From Pseudonocardia sp. DSM 110487 (GTDB taxonomy: Bacteria; Actinomycetota; Actinomycetes; Mycobacteriales; Pseudonocardiaceae), in NCBI RefSeq assembly GCF_019468565.1, contig NZ_CP080521.1, positions 5,766,001-5,830,000 of the forward strand: a stretch of DNA of 64,000 nucleotides. The letters run 5' to 3'. Shown here in pieces: positions 8,147-15,538 of the stretch. A program made the translations under genes and the position numbers. The notes below the pieces were generated by a model. It was not told where the DNA came from and did no database searches. It saw nothing but the letters and a program-made list of their open reading frames with translations. Positions within the stretch are counted from its first letter, which is position 1. Each line of letters opens with the position of its first letter.

Positions 8147-9586
8147 TCAGTCGCCGAGCTCGCGCCTCCGGCGTGTCACGTACGCCTCCAGCTCCTCGCG
8201 GATCGCCTCGTCGAGGGGCGGGGGCTCGTACTCCGCCAGCCGCTTCTGCGCGACGTCTGCGGCGCGGGCTGCCGCATCCTTCCCGCCGCCCCGCATCCAC
8301 CGGTCGTAGTTGTCGGAGCTGTTCACGAACGGGCGGTAGAAGCAGGTGCGGAAGCGCTCCATGGTGTGGGCGGCGCCGAGGAAGTGGCCGCCGTGGCGCA
8401 CCTCGTCGTGGGCGCCGAACGCGAGCGACGCCTCGTCGATCTCCAGGGGGGTGAACTCCTGCTGCAGCATCTCCAGCACCTGGACGTCGAGCACATACTT
8501 CTCGTACGACGCCACGAGCCCGCCCTCCAGCCAGCCCGCGGAGTGCATGACCCAGTTGATGCCCGCGAGGAACGTCGGGAGCATGGTCATCAGGCTCTCG
8601 TAGCCGGCCTGCGCGTCGGGGGTCTGGCTGGAGGTCAGGCCGCCGCCGGAACGCACCGGTAGGCCGAACCGCCGGGCGATCTGGCCCGTGCAGAGTAACC
8701 CGATCGCCGATTCGGGTGTCCCGAAACAGGGTGAACCGGACTGCATGTCGATGTTCGACAGGAACGACCCGAAGATCACGGGTGCACCGGGCCTGATCAA
8801 TTGTGACAACGCGATGCCGGTAAGCGCCTCAGCCATCTGTTGCGCAAGCGTTGCCGGAATGGAAACAGGTGACATCGCACCCATCAGGAGGAACGGGGTG
8901 AGCACGACCGGCTGGTTTGCCGCGGAGTAGGCGAACTGCGCCTCCAGCATGCGGTCGTCCCAGCGCAGCGGGGAGTTGCAGTTGATCAGGGAGATGGTGG
9001 CGGGCGTGGCCTCGATGGACTCGCGGCCGCCGAAGAGGATCTCGGTCATGGCCAGGGTGTCGCGGGCGTTCTCCCCCGAGACGACGTTGCCCATGTAGAT
9101 CTTGTCGGTCAGCGTCTGCAGGGCATAGGTCATGTCGAGGTGGCGGGAGTCCAGCGGCGTGTCCTCCGGCTCGCACACCACCCCACCTGCGGAGTCGATG
9201 GCGTCGAAGCTCTGTGCGAGCTTCGCGAAGGAGTGGAAGTCGGCGAGCTTCGCGTCGCGGCGGACGTCGCCCTCGCGCACGAACGGCGGCCCGTAGACAC
9301 TGCCGAAGACCATCGCGTCGTCACCGATGTGCACGGTGTGCGCCGGGTTGCGGGCCTGCACGTCGAACGACCGCGGAGCCTTGGCGACCTGCTCGAGGAC
9401 GAAGTCCGGATCGAAGATCACGCACTGGTCCTCGACCTTCTGCCCGGCCTGGCGGAACAGCTCCAGGGCCCGCTCGGAAACGAACTCCACCCCGATCTCA
9501 CTCACGATCCGCCGCCACCCGCCCTCGAGGGTGGCCATCGCATCCTCGGAAAGGATCTCGTAGCGCGGCATGGCGTTGCGGAACAT
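8147..9586 (-). CDS. MttB-family corrinoid methyltransferase without pyrrolysine (glycine-betaine methyltransferase-like)
   Basis: This 479-residue TIM-barrel methyltransferase of the trimethylamine methyltransferase superfamily would move a methyl group from a quaternary amine to a corrinoid protein. Family signatures seen include the SLINCNSPLRWDD stretch, the SGGGLTSSQTPDAQAGYES loop, and the GGLVASYEKYVLD stretch. The frame has no internal amber codon, so it belongs to the non-pyrrolysine group, whose characterised members demethylate glycine betaine, proline betaine, carnitine or related compounds. The dedicated corrinoid protein is encoded divergently. Glycine betaine is inferred from the adjacent DMGDH-like gene; the exact substrate cannot be read from sequence. 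Confidence 0.9.
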   Translation of the reverse strand: MFRNAMPRYEILSEDAMATLEGGWRRIVSEIGVEFVSERALELFRQAGQKVEDQCVIFDPDFVLEQVAKAPRSFDVQARNPAHTVHIGDDAMVFGSVYGPPFVREGDVRRDAKLADFHSFAKLAQSFDAIDSAGGVVCEPEDTPLDSRHLDMTYALQTLTDKIYMGNVVSGENARDTLAMTEILFGGRESIEATPATISLINCNSPLRWDDRMLEAQFAYSAANQPVVLTPFLLMGAMSPVSIPATLAQQMAEALTGIALSQLIRPGAPVIFGSFLSNIDMQSGSPCFGTPESAIGLLCTGQIARRFGLPVRSGGGLTSSQTPDAQAGYESLMTMLPTFLAGINWVMHSAGWLEGGLVASYEKYVLDVQVLEMLQQEFTPLEIDEASLAFGAHDEVRHGGHFLGAAHTMERFRTCFYRPFVNSSDNYDRWMRGGGKDAAARAADVAQKRLAEYEPPPLDEAIREELEAYVTRRRRELGD

Positions 9587-9656
9587 GCAGACCCCCTGCG
9601 GATCTCCCCAAAACCGGACCTTGACGAGGGCCGGTGCCGGCAGGATCCTAACGGCA

Positions 9657-9688
9657 TTCCTCGGAACACTGGTTCCATAACATGGAAC
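9657..9688. promoter_or_regulatory. Array of GGAAC/GTTCC half-sites, likely IclR operator
   Basis: The 124-nt divergent gap between the mttB-family gene and the iclR-family gene holds alternating half-sites. They are TTCC (9657-9660), GGAAC (9663-9667), GTTCC (9672-9676) and GGAAC (9684-9688). The best dyad is GTTCCAT-AAC-ATGGAAC at 9672-9688. TGGAA/TTCCA half-sites are typical of IclR-family operators. The position would let one regulator control both arms of the locus. Confidence 0.6.
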
Positions 9689-9710
9689 TCTTTTGGGAAC
9701 GGATCCCGCG

Positions 9711-10475
9711 ATGCCGACTCAACAACTGGGCAGTCAGGCCGTCGACCGCGCGAGCGCGCTGCTCGCGCTCGTGGTCGAGTCGGGCGCGCCGCGGACGTTC
9801 ACCTCGCTCGTGGCGGAGCTGGGACTCGCGAAGTCCACCACCTCCCGGCTGCTGCAGGCCCTCGAGCGCAGCAGGCTCGTGCAGCGCGACCAGAGCGGCG
9901 CCTTCCGGCCCGGCGCACTGTTCTCGATCTACGCCGCTCGGCCGAGCGCGCTGCACGACCTCGTCGAGCTCGCGCGGCCCACCCTCGATCGCATCAGCGA
10001 GATCACCGAGGAGACGGTGAACCTGAGCGTGCCGCGCGGGCGCGAGGTCGTGCAGATCGCGCAGATCGACAGCCGGTACCTGCTCGGTTCCACCAACTGG
10101 GTCGGCGTCGACGTCCCGGCTCACTGCACCGCGCTGGGCAAGGTGCTCTACGCCTTCGGCTCATTGGCGCTGCCGCCCGGCACGCTGGAGCGACGCACAC
10201 CGCACTCCCCCGTCGACCGCGCGACGCTCGAGCACATGCTCGTCGAGGTGCGCAGGCGCGGCTGGGCCGTCTCGCTCGACGAGCTGGAGGTGGGGCTCGG
10301 CGCGGTGGCCGCACCGGTCCGGGGCGTCGACGGAGCCGTGCTCGCCGCCGTCTCGGTGTCCGGCCCCACCACCCGCATCAACGACCACGGCATCACCCGG
10401 CTCGGGGATGTCCTGGTCAATGAGCTGCGCGGACTGTCCGCCCAGCTCGGTCACCAGGGAAGGGAAGCGATATGA
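9711..10475 (+). CDS. IclR-family transcriptional regulator
   Basis: This 254-residue DNA-binding protein has an N-terminal winged helix (LVAELGLAKSTTSRLLQALE, about residues 28-47) and a C-terminal IclR effector domain with VDVPAHCTALGKVLYAF and the YAVSLDE-like WAVSLDELEVGL segment. ATG 9711 is preferred over TTG 9693, which would start inside the operator region. Its stop overlaps the corrinoid protein ATG (ATGA), so the regulator is co-translated with the pathway. It probably senses the methylated substrate or a product and binds the half-site array just upstream; activator versus repressor is unknown. Confidence 0.92.
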   Translation: MPTQQLGSQAVDRASALLALVVESGAPRTFTSLVAELGLAKSTTSRLLQALERSRLVQRDQSGAFRPGALFSIYAARPSALHDLVELARPTLDRISEITEETVNLSVPRGREVVQIAQIDSRYLLGSTNWVGVDVPAHCTALGKVLYAFGSLALPPGTLERRTPHSPVDRATLEHMLVEVRRRGWAVSLDELEVGLGAVAAPVRGVDGAVLAAVSVSGPTTRINDHGITRLGDVLVNELRGLSAQLGHQGREAI

Positions 10476-11149
10476 CCGACGAGGAGATTCTCCGGGCGCT
10501 CTACGACGAGACCCTCGTCGGCAACGGACCACGCGTCCTCGAGCTGACCGAGCAGGGCCTCGACTCCGGCATGGCCCCGGAGACGATGCTGTTCGAGGCG
10601 CTCATACCGTCGCTGGAGGAGGTCGGCGCCCGCTTCGAGCGCGGCGACTTCTTCGTACCCGAGATGCTCATCGCGGGCCGCGCGATGGCGGGGGCGCTCG
10701 ACCGGCTGCGCCCGCTCCTCGCCGAGACCGGCGCCCAGACCGTCGGCACGTTCCTGATGAGCACGGTGAAGGGCGACGTGCACGACATCGGCAAGAACCT
10801 GGTCAACATCATGCTGGAGGGCGCGGGCTTCCACGTGATCGACCTGGGCGTGCAGGTCTCGCCCGAGAAGGTGGTGGCGGGCGTGCTGGAGCACAAGCCC
10901 GACATCGTCGGGTTCTCGGCGTTCCTCACCACGACCATGCCGATGTTCAAGGCCAACATCAACGCATTGCAGAAGGCGGGCCTGCGCGACCAGGTGATCG
11001 TGATGGTCGGCGGGGCGCCGGTCACCCAGGAGTACGCCGACGCCGTCGGTGCCGACGGGTACGCCGCCGACGCGTCCACCGCCGTGCGTCTCGCCAAGCA
11101 GCTGATCGCCACCAAGCGCGCTTCCCGCGACGCGACAGTGGCGGTGTAG
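10472..11149 (+). CDS. Corrinoid (B12-binding) methyl carrier protein
   Basis: This 225-residue cytoplasmic methyl carrier of the MttC/MtgC type has an N-terminal helical cap (about residues 1-85) and a Rossmann B12-binding domain. The DxHxxG motif is DVHDIG at 102-107, with His104 as predicted lower cobalt ligand. The downstream SAFLTTTM and GGAPVT segments match the nucleotide-tail groove. It would accept the methyl from the MttB-family enzyme and hand it to the pterin methyltransferase encoded next. ATGA overlap with the iclR-family gene and a 2-nt gap to the next gene indicate one transcript. Confidence 0.95.
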   Translation: MTDEEILRALYDETLVGNGPRVLELTEQGLDSGMAPETMLFEALIPSLEEVGARFERGDFFVPEMLIAGRAMAGALDRLRPLLAETGAQTVGTFLMSTVKGDVHDIGKNLVNIMLEGAGFHVIDLGVQVSPEKVVAGVLEHKPDIVGFSAFLTTTMPMFKANINALQKAGLRDQVIVMVGGAPVTQEYADAVGADGYAADASTAVRLAKQLIATKRASRDATVAV

Positions 11150-11151
11150 CC

Positions 11152-12009
11152 GTGCACACCACCGTCAGCTCCGCCACGCGCGAGGTCGTCATCGGCCCCG
11201 ACCAGCCGTTCTGCCTGATCGGCGAGCGGATCAACCCGACCGGCCGCAAGGTTTTCGCCGAAGCGCTTCGCGCGGGTGACCTCTCCCGGATCGCTGTGGA
11301 CGTGGAGCAGCAGGTCGCGGGCGGCGCCACCATGCTCGACGTCAACATGGGCGTGCCGCTCGCCGACGAGGCCGAGCTGCTGGCCAAGGCCGTCACCATG
11401 ATCCAGGACCTCACCGATCTCCCGCTGTGCATCGACTCCTCGGTGGTGGAGGCACTCGAAGCTGGCCTGTCCGCCTACCGCGGGAAGGCGCTCGTCAACT
11501 CCGTCACCGGGGAGCGCGAGCGGCTCGACGCGATCCTGCCGCTGGTCAAGGAGCACGGGGCGGCGGTGATCGCGCTTCCCAACGAGGAGGACGAGATCCC
11601 CGACGACCCGCGCAAGCGACTGGAGATCACCCGCAAGATCGTCGACGTCGCGGTCGGCGAATACGGGATCCCCCTGGAAGACATCGTGATCGACCCACTT
11701 GCGATGCCGATCGGCGCCGACTCCACGCTCGTCCGCAAGACCCTCGACACGATCGAGCTGATCCGCGACGAGTTCGGCCTGAACATGACGCTCGGAGCGT
11801 CCAACGTCTCGTTCGGGATGCCGGATCGGCACGCGCTGGGCTCGGCGTTCCTGCCGATGGCCATGACCTGCGGGCTCACCAGCGCCGTGATGGACGTGCG
11901 CACGCCGCAGATCGTCGAGGCAGTGAAGGCCGCCGACCTGCTGCTCGGCAACGACGAGTGGGGTGCGGCCTGGATCGCCGCGCACCGGGCGAAGAAGCAA
12001 CCGGCGTGA
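11152..12009 (+). CDS. Pterin-binding methyltransferase (methylcorrinoid:tetrahydrofolate, MtgA-like)
   Basis: This 285-residue dihydropteroate-synthase-fold TIM barrel resembles MeTr/AcsE and MtgA. It shows LIGERINPTG near the N-terminus, GATMLDVNMG, PLCIDSS, ALVNSVTGE, and NMTLGASNVSFGMP, all conserved pterin-pocket stretches. It should transfer the methyl from the corrinoid protein to tetrahydrofolate, giving methyl-THF. GTG at 11152 lies 2 nt after the corrinoid protein stop. Its own stop overlaps the next GTG. Together with the corrinoid protein and MttB-family enzyme it completes a three-component system. Confidence 0.93.
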   Translation: MHTTVSSATREVVIGPDQPFCLIGERINPTGRKVFAEALRAGDLSRIAVDVEQQVAGGATMLDVNMGVPLADEAELLAKAVTMIQDLTDLPLCIDSSVVEALEAGLSAYRGKALVNSVTGERERLDAILPLVKEHGAAVIALPNEEDEIPDDPRKRLEITRKIVDVAVGEYGIPLEDIVIDPLAMPIGADSTLVRKTLDTIELIRDEFGLNMTLGASNVSFGMPDRHALGSAFLPMAMTCGLTSAVMDVRTPQIVEAVKAADLLLGNDEWGAAWIAAHRAKKQPA

Positions 12010-13826
12010 GCACCGACCGGGTCCGGATCTCCTACGAGGTCGAGGGCGCGCAGGACCGCGAGGTGCGGGTACCGGCCGGCGTCACCCTGTTCGACGCCGC
12101 GAGCTGGAACGGCATCGCGATCGACTCCACCTGCGGCGGGCACGGCACCTGCCGCAAGTGCAAGGTGCGGGTCACCGACGGCGATGTTCCGGTCTCCCGG
12201 CTCGACCCGCGCGCCTTCGACGCCGACGAGCTTCGCGCGGGCTGGCGGCTCGCCTGCCGCGCGCCCGCCAGCGGCGACGTCCGCGTCACGGTGCCGCCGC
12301 TCGTCACGCGCCCGAAGGCGGCCACGGTAGGCGTCGGGCGGCAGGTGATCCTGCGACCCGCGGTGCAGAAGCGGTACGTCGAGCTGCAAGAACCGACCCT
12401 CGCCGACCAGCGCACCGACCTCGAGCGGCTGCTCGGCGCCCTCGACGACCTGGAGCCCACCGTCGACCTGCACGCGCTGCGCGCACTCCCCCGCGCCCTG
12501 CGCGCGGCGGACTTCCGCGTGACGGCCGTGCTGGTCGACGACGTGCTCATCGACGTCGAGCCCGGCGACACCACCGGGCGGATGTTCGGCATCGCGTTCG
12601 ACCTCGGCACCACCACCGTCGTCGCCACGCTGCTGGACCTCACCACCGGCACGCCCGCGGGCGTCGCGTCGCTGCTCAACCCTCAGCAGCCGCTCGGTGG
12701 CGACGTGATCACCCGGATCAGCGCGACGATGCTCGACCCGGAGGCGCTCGGCCGGCTCACCGGGCACGCCCGCGACGCCCTGAACCAGCTCGCGCACGAG
12801 GTGTGCGCGGGTGTGGGTGCCGACCCGCGCGAGGTCTACGAGGTGGCCGTCGCCGGCAACGCGACGATGACCGCGCTCGCGCTGGGCATCGACCCCGAGC
12901 CGCTCGGGGTGGCGCCGTTCGTGATGTCCACGCGCTCGTTCCCCGGCCTGCGCGCGGACGACCTCGGGCTCACGCTGCACCCGGCCGCGCGGGCGTACGT
13001 GTTCCCTGCGCTGGGCGCGTACGTCGGCGGCGACATCGTGGCCGGCGCGCTCGCGTCCGGCATGGACCGCGACAAGCGCGTGCGCCTGTTCGTCGACGTG
13101 GGCACGAACTGCGAGATCGTGCTGTCCGACGGCGAGCGGGTGTTCGCGACCGCGGCCCCGGCCGGCCCGGCGTTCGAGGGCGCGCAGATCCGCTGCGGGA
13201 TGCGTGCGGCGCCGGGGGCGATCGAGGGCGTCAAGATCTCCGACGAGGACGTGGCGCTGCAGGTGATCGGCGACGTCGAGCCGGTCGGCCTGTGCGGGTC
13301 CGGCCTGGTCGACGCCGTGGCCGCGCTGCTGAACGTCGGGCTGCTCGACGGGTCCGGCCGGCTGCTCGGCCGGGAAGCGGCGGAGGCACTGCGGCCGGGG
13401 CTCGCCGACCGGCTGCAGACCGTCGGCGAGGAGCGGGTGTTCGTGTTGGCCGACGGCGTGTACCTGTCCCAGCGCGATGTGCGCGAGCTGCAGTTCGCCA
13501 AGGCCGCGATCGCCACCGGCTGGCGGCTCCTCGCCGCTGAGCTGGGCCTCGACCCGGCCGACGTGCAGCAGGTGCTGCTCGCCGGCTCGTTCGGCAGCTA
13601 CCTCTCCCCCGCCGCGGCCGTCCGGATCGGGCTCGTTCCGGGCATCCCAGTGGTGCGGATCGTCAGCGCCGGCAACGTCGCGGGCGAGGGCGCGAAGATG
13701 GCCCTGCTCTCGGTACGGGAGCGCGCCGCGGCCGAGGCTCTGCTGGAGGAGGTGCGCTACGTCGAGCTCTCTGACCGCCCGGACTTCAACGACCGGTTCA
13801 TCGACCAGCTGGCCTTCCCGGCCTGA
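12006..13826 (+). CDS. ATP-dependent corrinoid reductive activator (2Fe-2S/ASKHA, RamA-like, DUF4445)
   Basis: This 606-residue protein predicts rescue of Co(II) corrinoid to the active Co(I) state. The N-terminal ferredoxin-like domain has C43, C49, C52 and C84 (CX5CX2C...C) for a 2Fe-2S cluster. A linker is followed by an actin-like ATPase: FGIAFDLGTTTVVATL, VAVAGNATM, LFVDVGTNCEIVL, then LCGSGLVDAV and LLAGSFGSYL. The GTG start overlaps the methyltransferase stop (GTGA). Such activators are diagnostic of working corrinoid methyltransferase systems. In an aerobic actinomycete the need is obvious because Co(I) is easily oxidised. Confidence 0.95.
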   Translation: MSTDRVRISYEVEGAQDREVRVPAGVTLFDAASWNGIAIDSTCGGHGTCRKCKVRVTDGDVPVSRLDPRAFDADELRAGWRLACRAPASGDVRVTVPPLVTRPKAATVGVGRQVILRPAVQKRYVELQEPTLADQRTDLERLLGALDDLEPTVDLHALRALPRALRAADFRVTAVLVDDVLIDVEPGDTTGRMFGIAFDLGTTTVVATLLDLTTGTPAGVASLLNPQQPLGGDVITRISATMLDPEALGRLTGHARDALNQLAHEVCAGVGADPREVYEVAVAGNATMTALALGIDPEPLGVAPFVMSTRSFPGLRADDLGLTLHPAARAYVFPALGAYVGGDIVAGALASGMDRDKRVRLFVDVGTNCEIVLSDGERVFATAAPAGPAFEGAQIRCGMRAAPGAIEGVKISDEDVALQVIGDVEPVGLCGSGLVDAVAALLNVGLLDGSGRLLGREAAEALRPGLADRLQTVGEERVFVLADGVYLSQRDVRELQFAKAAIATGWRLLAAELGLDPADVQQVLLAGSFGSYLSPAAAVRIGLVPGIPVVRIVSAGNVAGEGAKMALLSVRERAAAEALLEEVRYVELSDRPDFNDRFIDQLAFPA

Positions 13827-13854
13827 GGTTCAGGAACGCCACGTTCCTGAACCT
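13826..13854. terminator. 13-bp perfect hairpin with 3-nt loop
   Basis: AGGTTCAGGAACG (13826-13838) and its exact complement at 13842-13854 enclose CCA. The left arm begins with the last base of the activator stop codon, and the right arm ends 6 nt before the conserved DUF1638 reading frame. No T-tract follows. It looks like a terminator or inserted palindrome sitting in the DUF1638 translation-initiation region. Confidence 0.65.
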
Positions 13855-13860
13855 CCCGGG

Positions 13861-14472
13861 GTCGCCGTCGTCGCGTGCGGGGCCATCGCCTCGCACGTCG
13901 CTGCCGTCGTCGGGCGGCGGGGGTGGAACGTGGACGTGCATCCGCTGCCGCCGCTCCTGCACAACCACCCCGAGCGGATCGCGGCGGCCGTCCAGGAGCG
14001 GGTCCTCGACCTGCGCGCCACGCACGTGGCCGTCGCCGTCGCCTACGCCGACTGCGGCACGTACGGCGCGCTCGACGAGGTGTGCGCCCGGCTCGGCGTC
14101 CCACGGCTGCGCGGCGACACCTGTTACGACGTGTTCGCAGGCGCCGAGCGGATGCGGGAGCTCTACGAGCAGGAGCCGGGAACCTACGTGCTCACCGACT
14201 ACCTCGCACTCTCGTTCGACCGCTCGGTGATCCGCGAGCTGGGCCTGGACCGGTATCCGCAGCTGCGCGAGGAGTACTTCCGCCACTACCTGCGGGTGGT
14301 GTGGCTCGCCCAGCACCCGGTGCCGCGGATCCGGGTCGCCGCCGAGCGCGCAGCCGCGTACCTGCGGCTCCCCCTCGAGGTCGTCGACGTCGGCGAGGCC
14401 GGGCTGGAGCGGGAGCTCGCACGCCTGGTGCTCGAGCGCGGTTCTGCGGCGGGAGCGTCCGGGACACGTTGA
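13861..14472 (+). CDS. DUF1638 family protein (start codon not found)
   Basis: About 203 residues match DUF1638, a family of unknown function found beside MttB-type methyltransferase genes. Conserved features are VAVVACGAIA at the N-terminus, LHNHPERI, the AYADCGTYGALDEVC stretch, GDTCYDVFAG and LTDYLALSFD. The conserved sequence begins at about 13861, but the in-frame codons back through the hairpin to beyond 13500 offer no ATG, GTG or TTG. The listed start is therefore only the first conserved codon (GTC). Possible causes are palindrome insertion, a non-standard start or a sequence error. Cys residues suggest a metal or cofactor role, but function is unknown. Confidence 0.7.
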   Translation, partial: VAVVACGAIASHVAAVVGRRGWNVDVHPLPPLLHNHPERIAAAVQERVLDLRATHVAVAVAYADCGTYGALDEVCARLGVPRLRGDTCYDVFAGAERMRELYEQEPGTYVLTDYLALSFDRSVIRELGLDRYPQLREEYFRHYLRVVWLAQHPVPRIRVAAERAAAYLRLPLEVVDVGEAGLERELARLVLERGSAAGASGTR

Positions 14473-14497
14473 CCTGAGGGCGGGTCTCCGAGCAATA

Positions 14498-14516
14498 GCG
14501 GAAGGACTGCTTCCGC
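14498..14516. terminator. Short hairpin between DUF1638 gene and WYL regulator
   Basis: GCGGAAG-GACTG-CTTCCGC forms a 7-bp stem 26 nt after the DUF1638 stop and 22 nt before the regulator ATG. It could end the corrinoid operon or serve as an operator for the regulator. Confidence 0.45.
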
Positions 14517-14537
14517 GATCGGTGCGATCCTTGGCCG

Positions 14538-15506
14538 ATGTTGCAGACCTCGGCCCGGCTGCTCCGGATCCTGTCCCTGCTGCAGATCCACCGCGACTGG
14601 ACCGGTGCGCAGCTCGCCGAACGGCTCGGGGTGAGCTCGCGGACCGTGCGCAGCGACATCGACAAGCTGCGCAGCCTTGGCTATCCCGTGCATGCCTCGC
14701 CCGGCGTGTCGGGCGGCTACCGGCTCGGGTCGGGAGCGGCGCTGCCGCCCCTGCTGCTCGACGACGACGAGGCCGTCGCGGTGGCGATCGGCCTGCGCAC
14801 CGCGGCCGGAGGCACCGTCAGCGGCATCGAGGAGACGTCCGTGCGGGCGCTCGCCAAGCTCGAGCAGATCCTGCCGTCCCGGCTGCGGCATCGGATCTCG
14901 GCGATGACGTCGGCCACCGTCACCGTGCCGGGCGTCGGCCCGACCGTTGACGCCGACGTCCTCACCACGATCGCGGGCGCGATCCGCGCGAGCGAGCGGC
15001 TGCGATTCGACTACGCCACCCACGACGGCGTGGCCGGCGTCCGCGTCACGGAGCCGCACCGGCTGGTGAGCTGGGGACGCCGCTGGTACCTCGTCGCGTG
15101 GGACGTCGACCGGGACGACTGGCGCACGTTCCGCGTCGACCGGATGTCCCCACGGTCGCCGACCGGTCCGCGTTTCACGCCGCGGGAGCCGCCGGAGGGC
15201 GACGCCTCGCTGCACGTCCAACGCGGCGCCGGGGCAGCCACATGGCGCTACCGGGCGAAGGTGCTGCTGCACGCCCCCGTCGAGTACGTCAACGCGCGGC
15301 TACCGGTCGCCACGTCCGTCGAACCGGCCGGTGACGGTCGTTGCGTCGCCGAGGTCGGATCCGACACACCGCAGATGCTGGCCCACTACATCGGGCTGCT
15401 CGACGTCGACTTCGAGGTCATCGACTCCCCCGAGCTGGCCGGACAGCTCGAGAAGCTCGCCGACCGCTTCGGCCGAGCCGCCGCGAGTGTCACACCCAAC
15501 TCCTGA
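14538..15506 (+). CDS. WYL-domain helix-turn-helix transcriptional regulator (YafY-like)
   Basis: This 322-residue protein has an N-terminal DeoR-type winged helix (LAERLGVSSRTVRSDIDKLR, about residues 26-45) and a central WYL domain with RRWYLVAWDVDRDDWRTFRVDR. The C-terminal WCX extension ends near residue 315. WYL regulators often sense small ligands or nucleic acids. It is followed after 30 nt by the lipoprotein gene of the FecCD importer, and the likely target is that transporter. A small hairpin precedes it. Confidence 0.92.
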   Translation: MLQTSARLLRILSLLQIHRDWTGAQLAERLGVSSRTVRSDIDKLRSLGYPVHASPGVSGGYRLGSGAALPPLLLDDDEAVAVAIGLRTAAGGTVSGIEETSVRALAKLEQILPSRLRHRISAMTSATVTVPGVGPTVDADVLTTIAGAIRASERLRFDYATHDGVAGVRVTEPHRLVSWGRRWYLVAWDVDRDDWRTFRVDRMSPRSPTGPRFTPREPPEGDASLHVQRGAGAATWRYRAKVLLHAPVEYVNARLPVATSVEPAGDGRCVAEVGSDTPQMLAHYIGLLDVDFEVIDSPELAGQLEKLADRFGRAAASVTPNS

Positions 15507-15518
15507 AGCACTGTTCAG

Positions 15519-15538
15519 ATGAGCCATAGTTGGCTCAT
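15519..15538. promoter_or_regulatory. 20-bp palindrome over the translation start
   Basis: ATGAGCCA-TAGT-TGGCTCAT is a perfect 8-bp inverted repeat. It spans the upstream candidate ATG (15519) and runs into the preferred ATG (15537) of the lipoprotein gene. It does not match the DtxR/IdeR iron box. It may be an operator for the upstream WYL regulator or a hairpin masking initiation. Confidence 0.45.

Noticed and set aside
8147..9586. Possible pyrrolysine codon in the MttB-family gene
   Set aside because: The frame is open end to end with no amber codon and stops with TGA, so it belongs to the non-pyrrolysine group.
14473..15536. Cobalamin riboswitch before the FecB/FecCD genes
   Set aside because: No B12-box-like conserved segment was recognised, and the gap before the lipoprotein gene is too short.
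15519..15538. Iron (DtxR/IdeR) box
   Set aside because: The dyad lacks the TTAGGTTAGSCTAACCTAA pattern.
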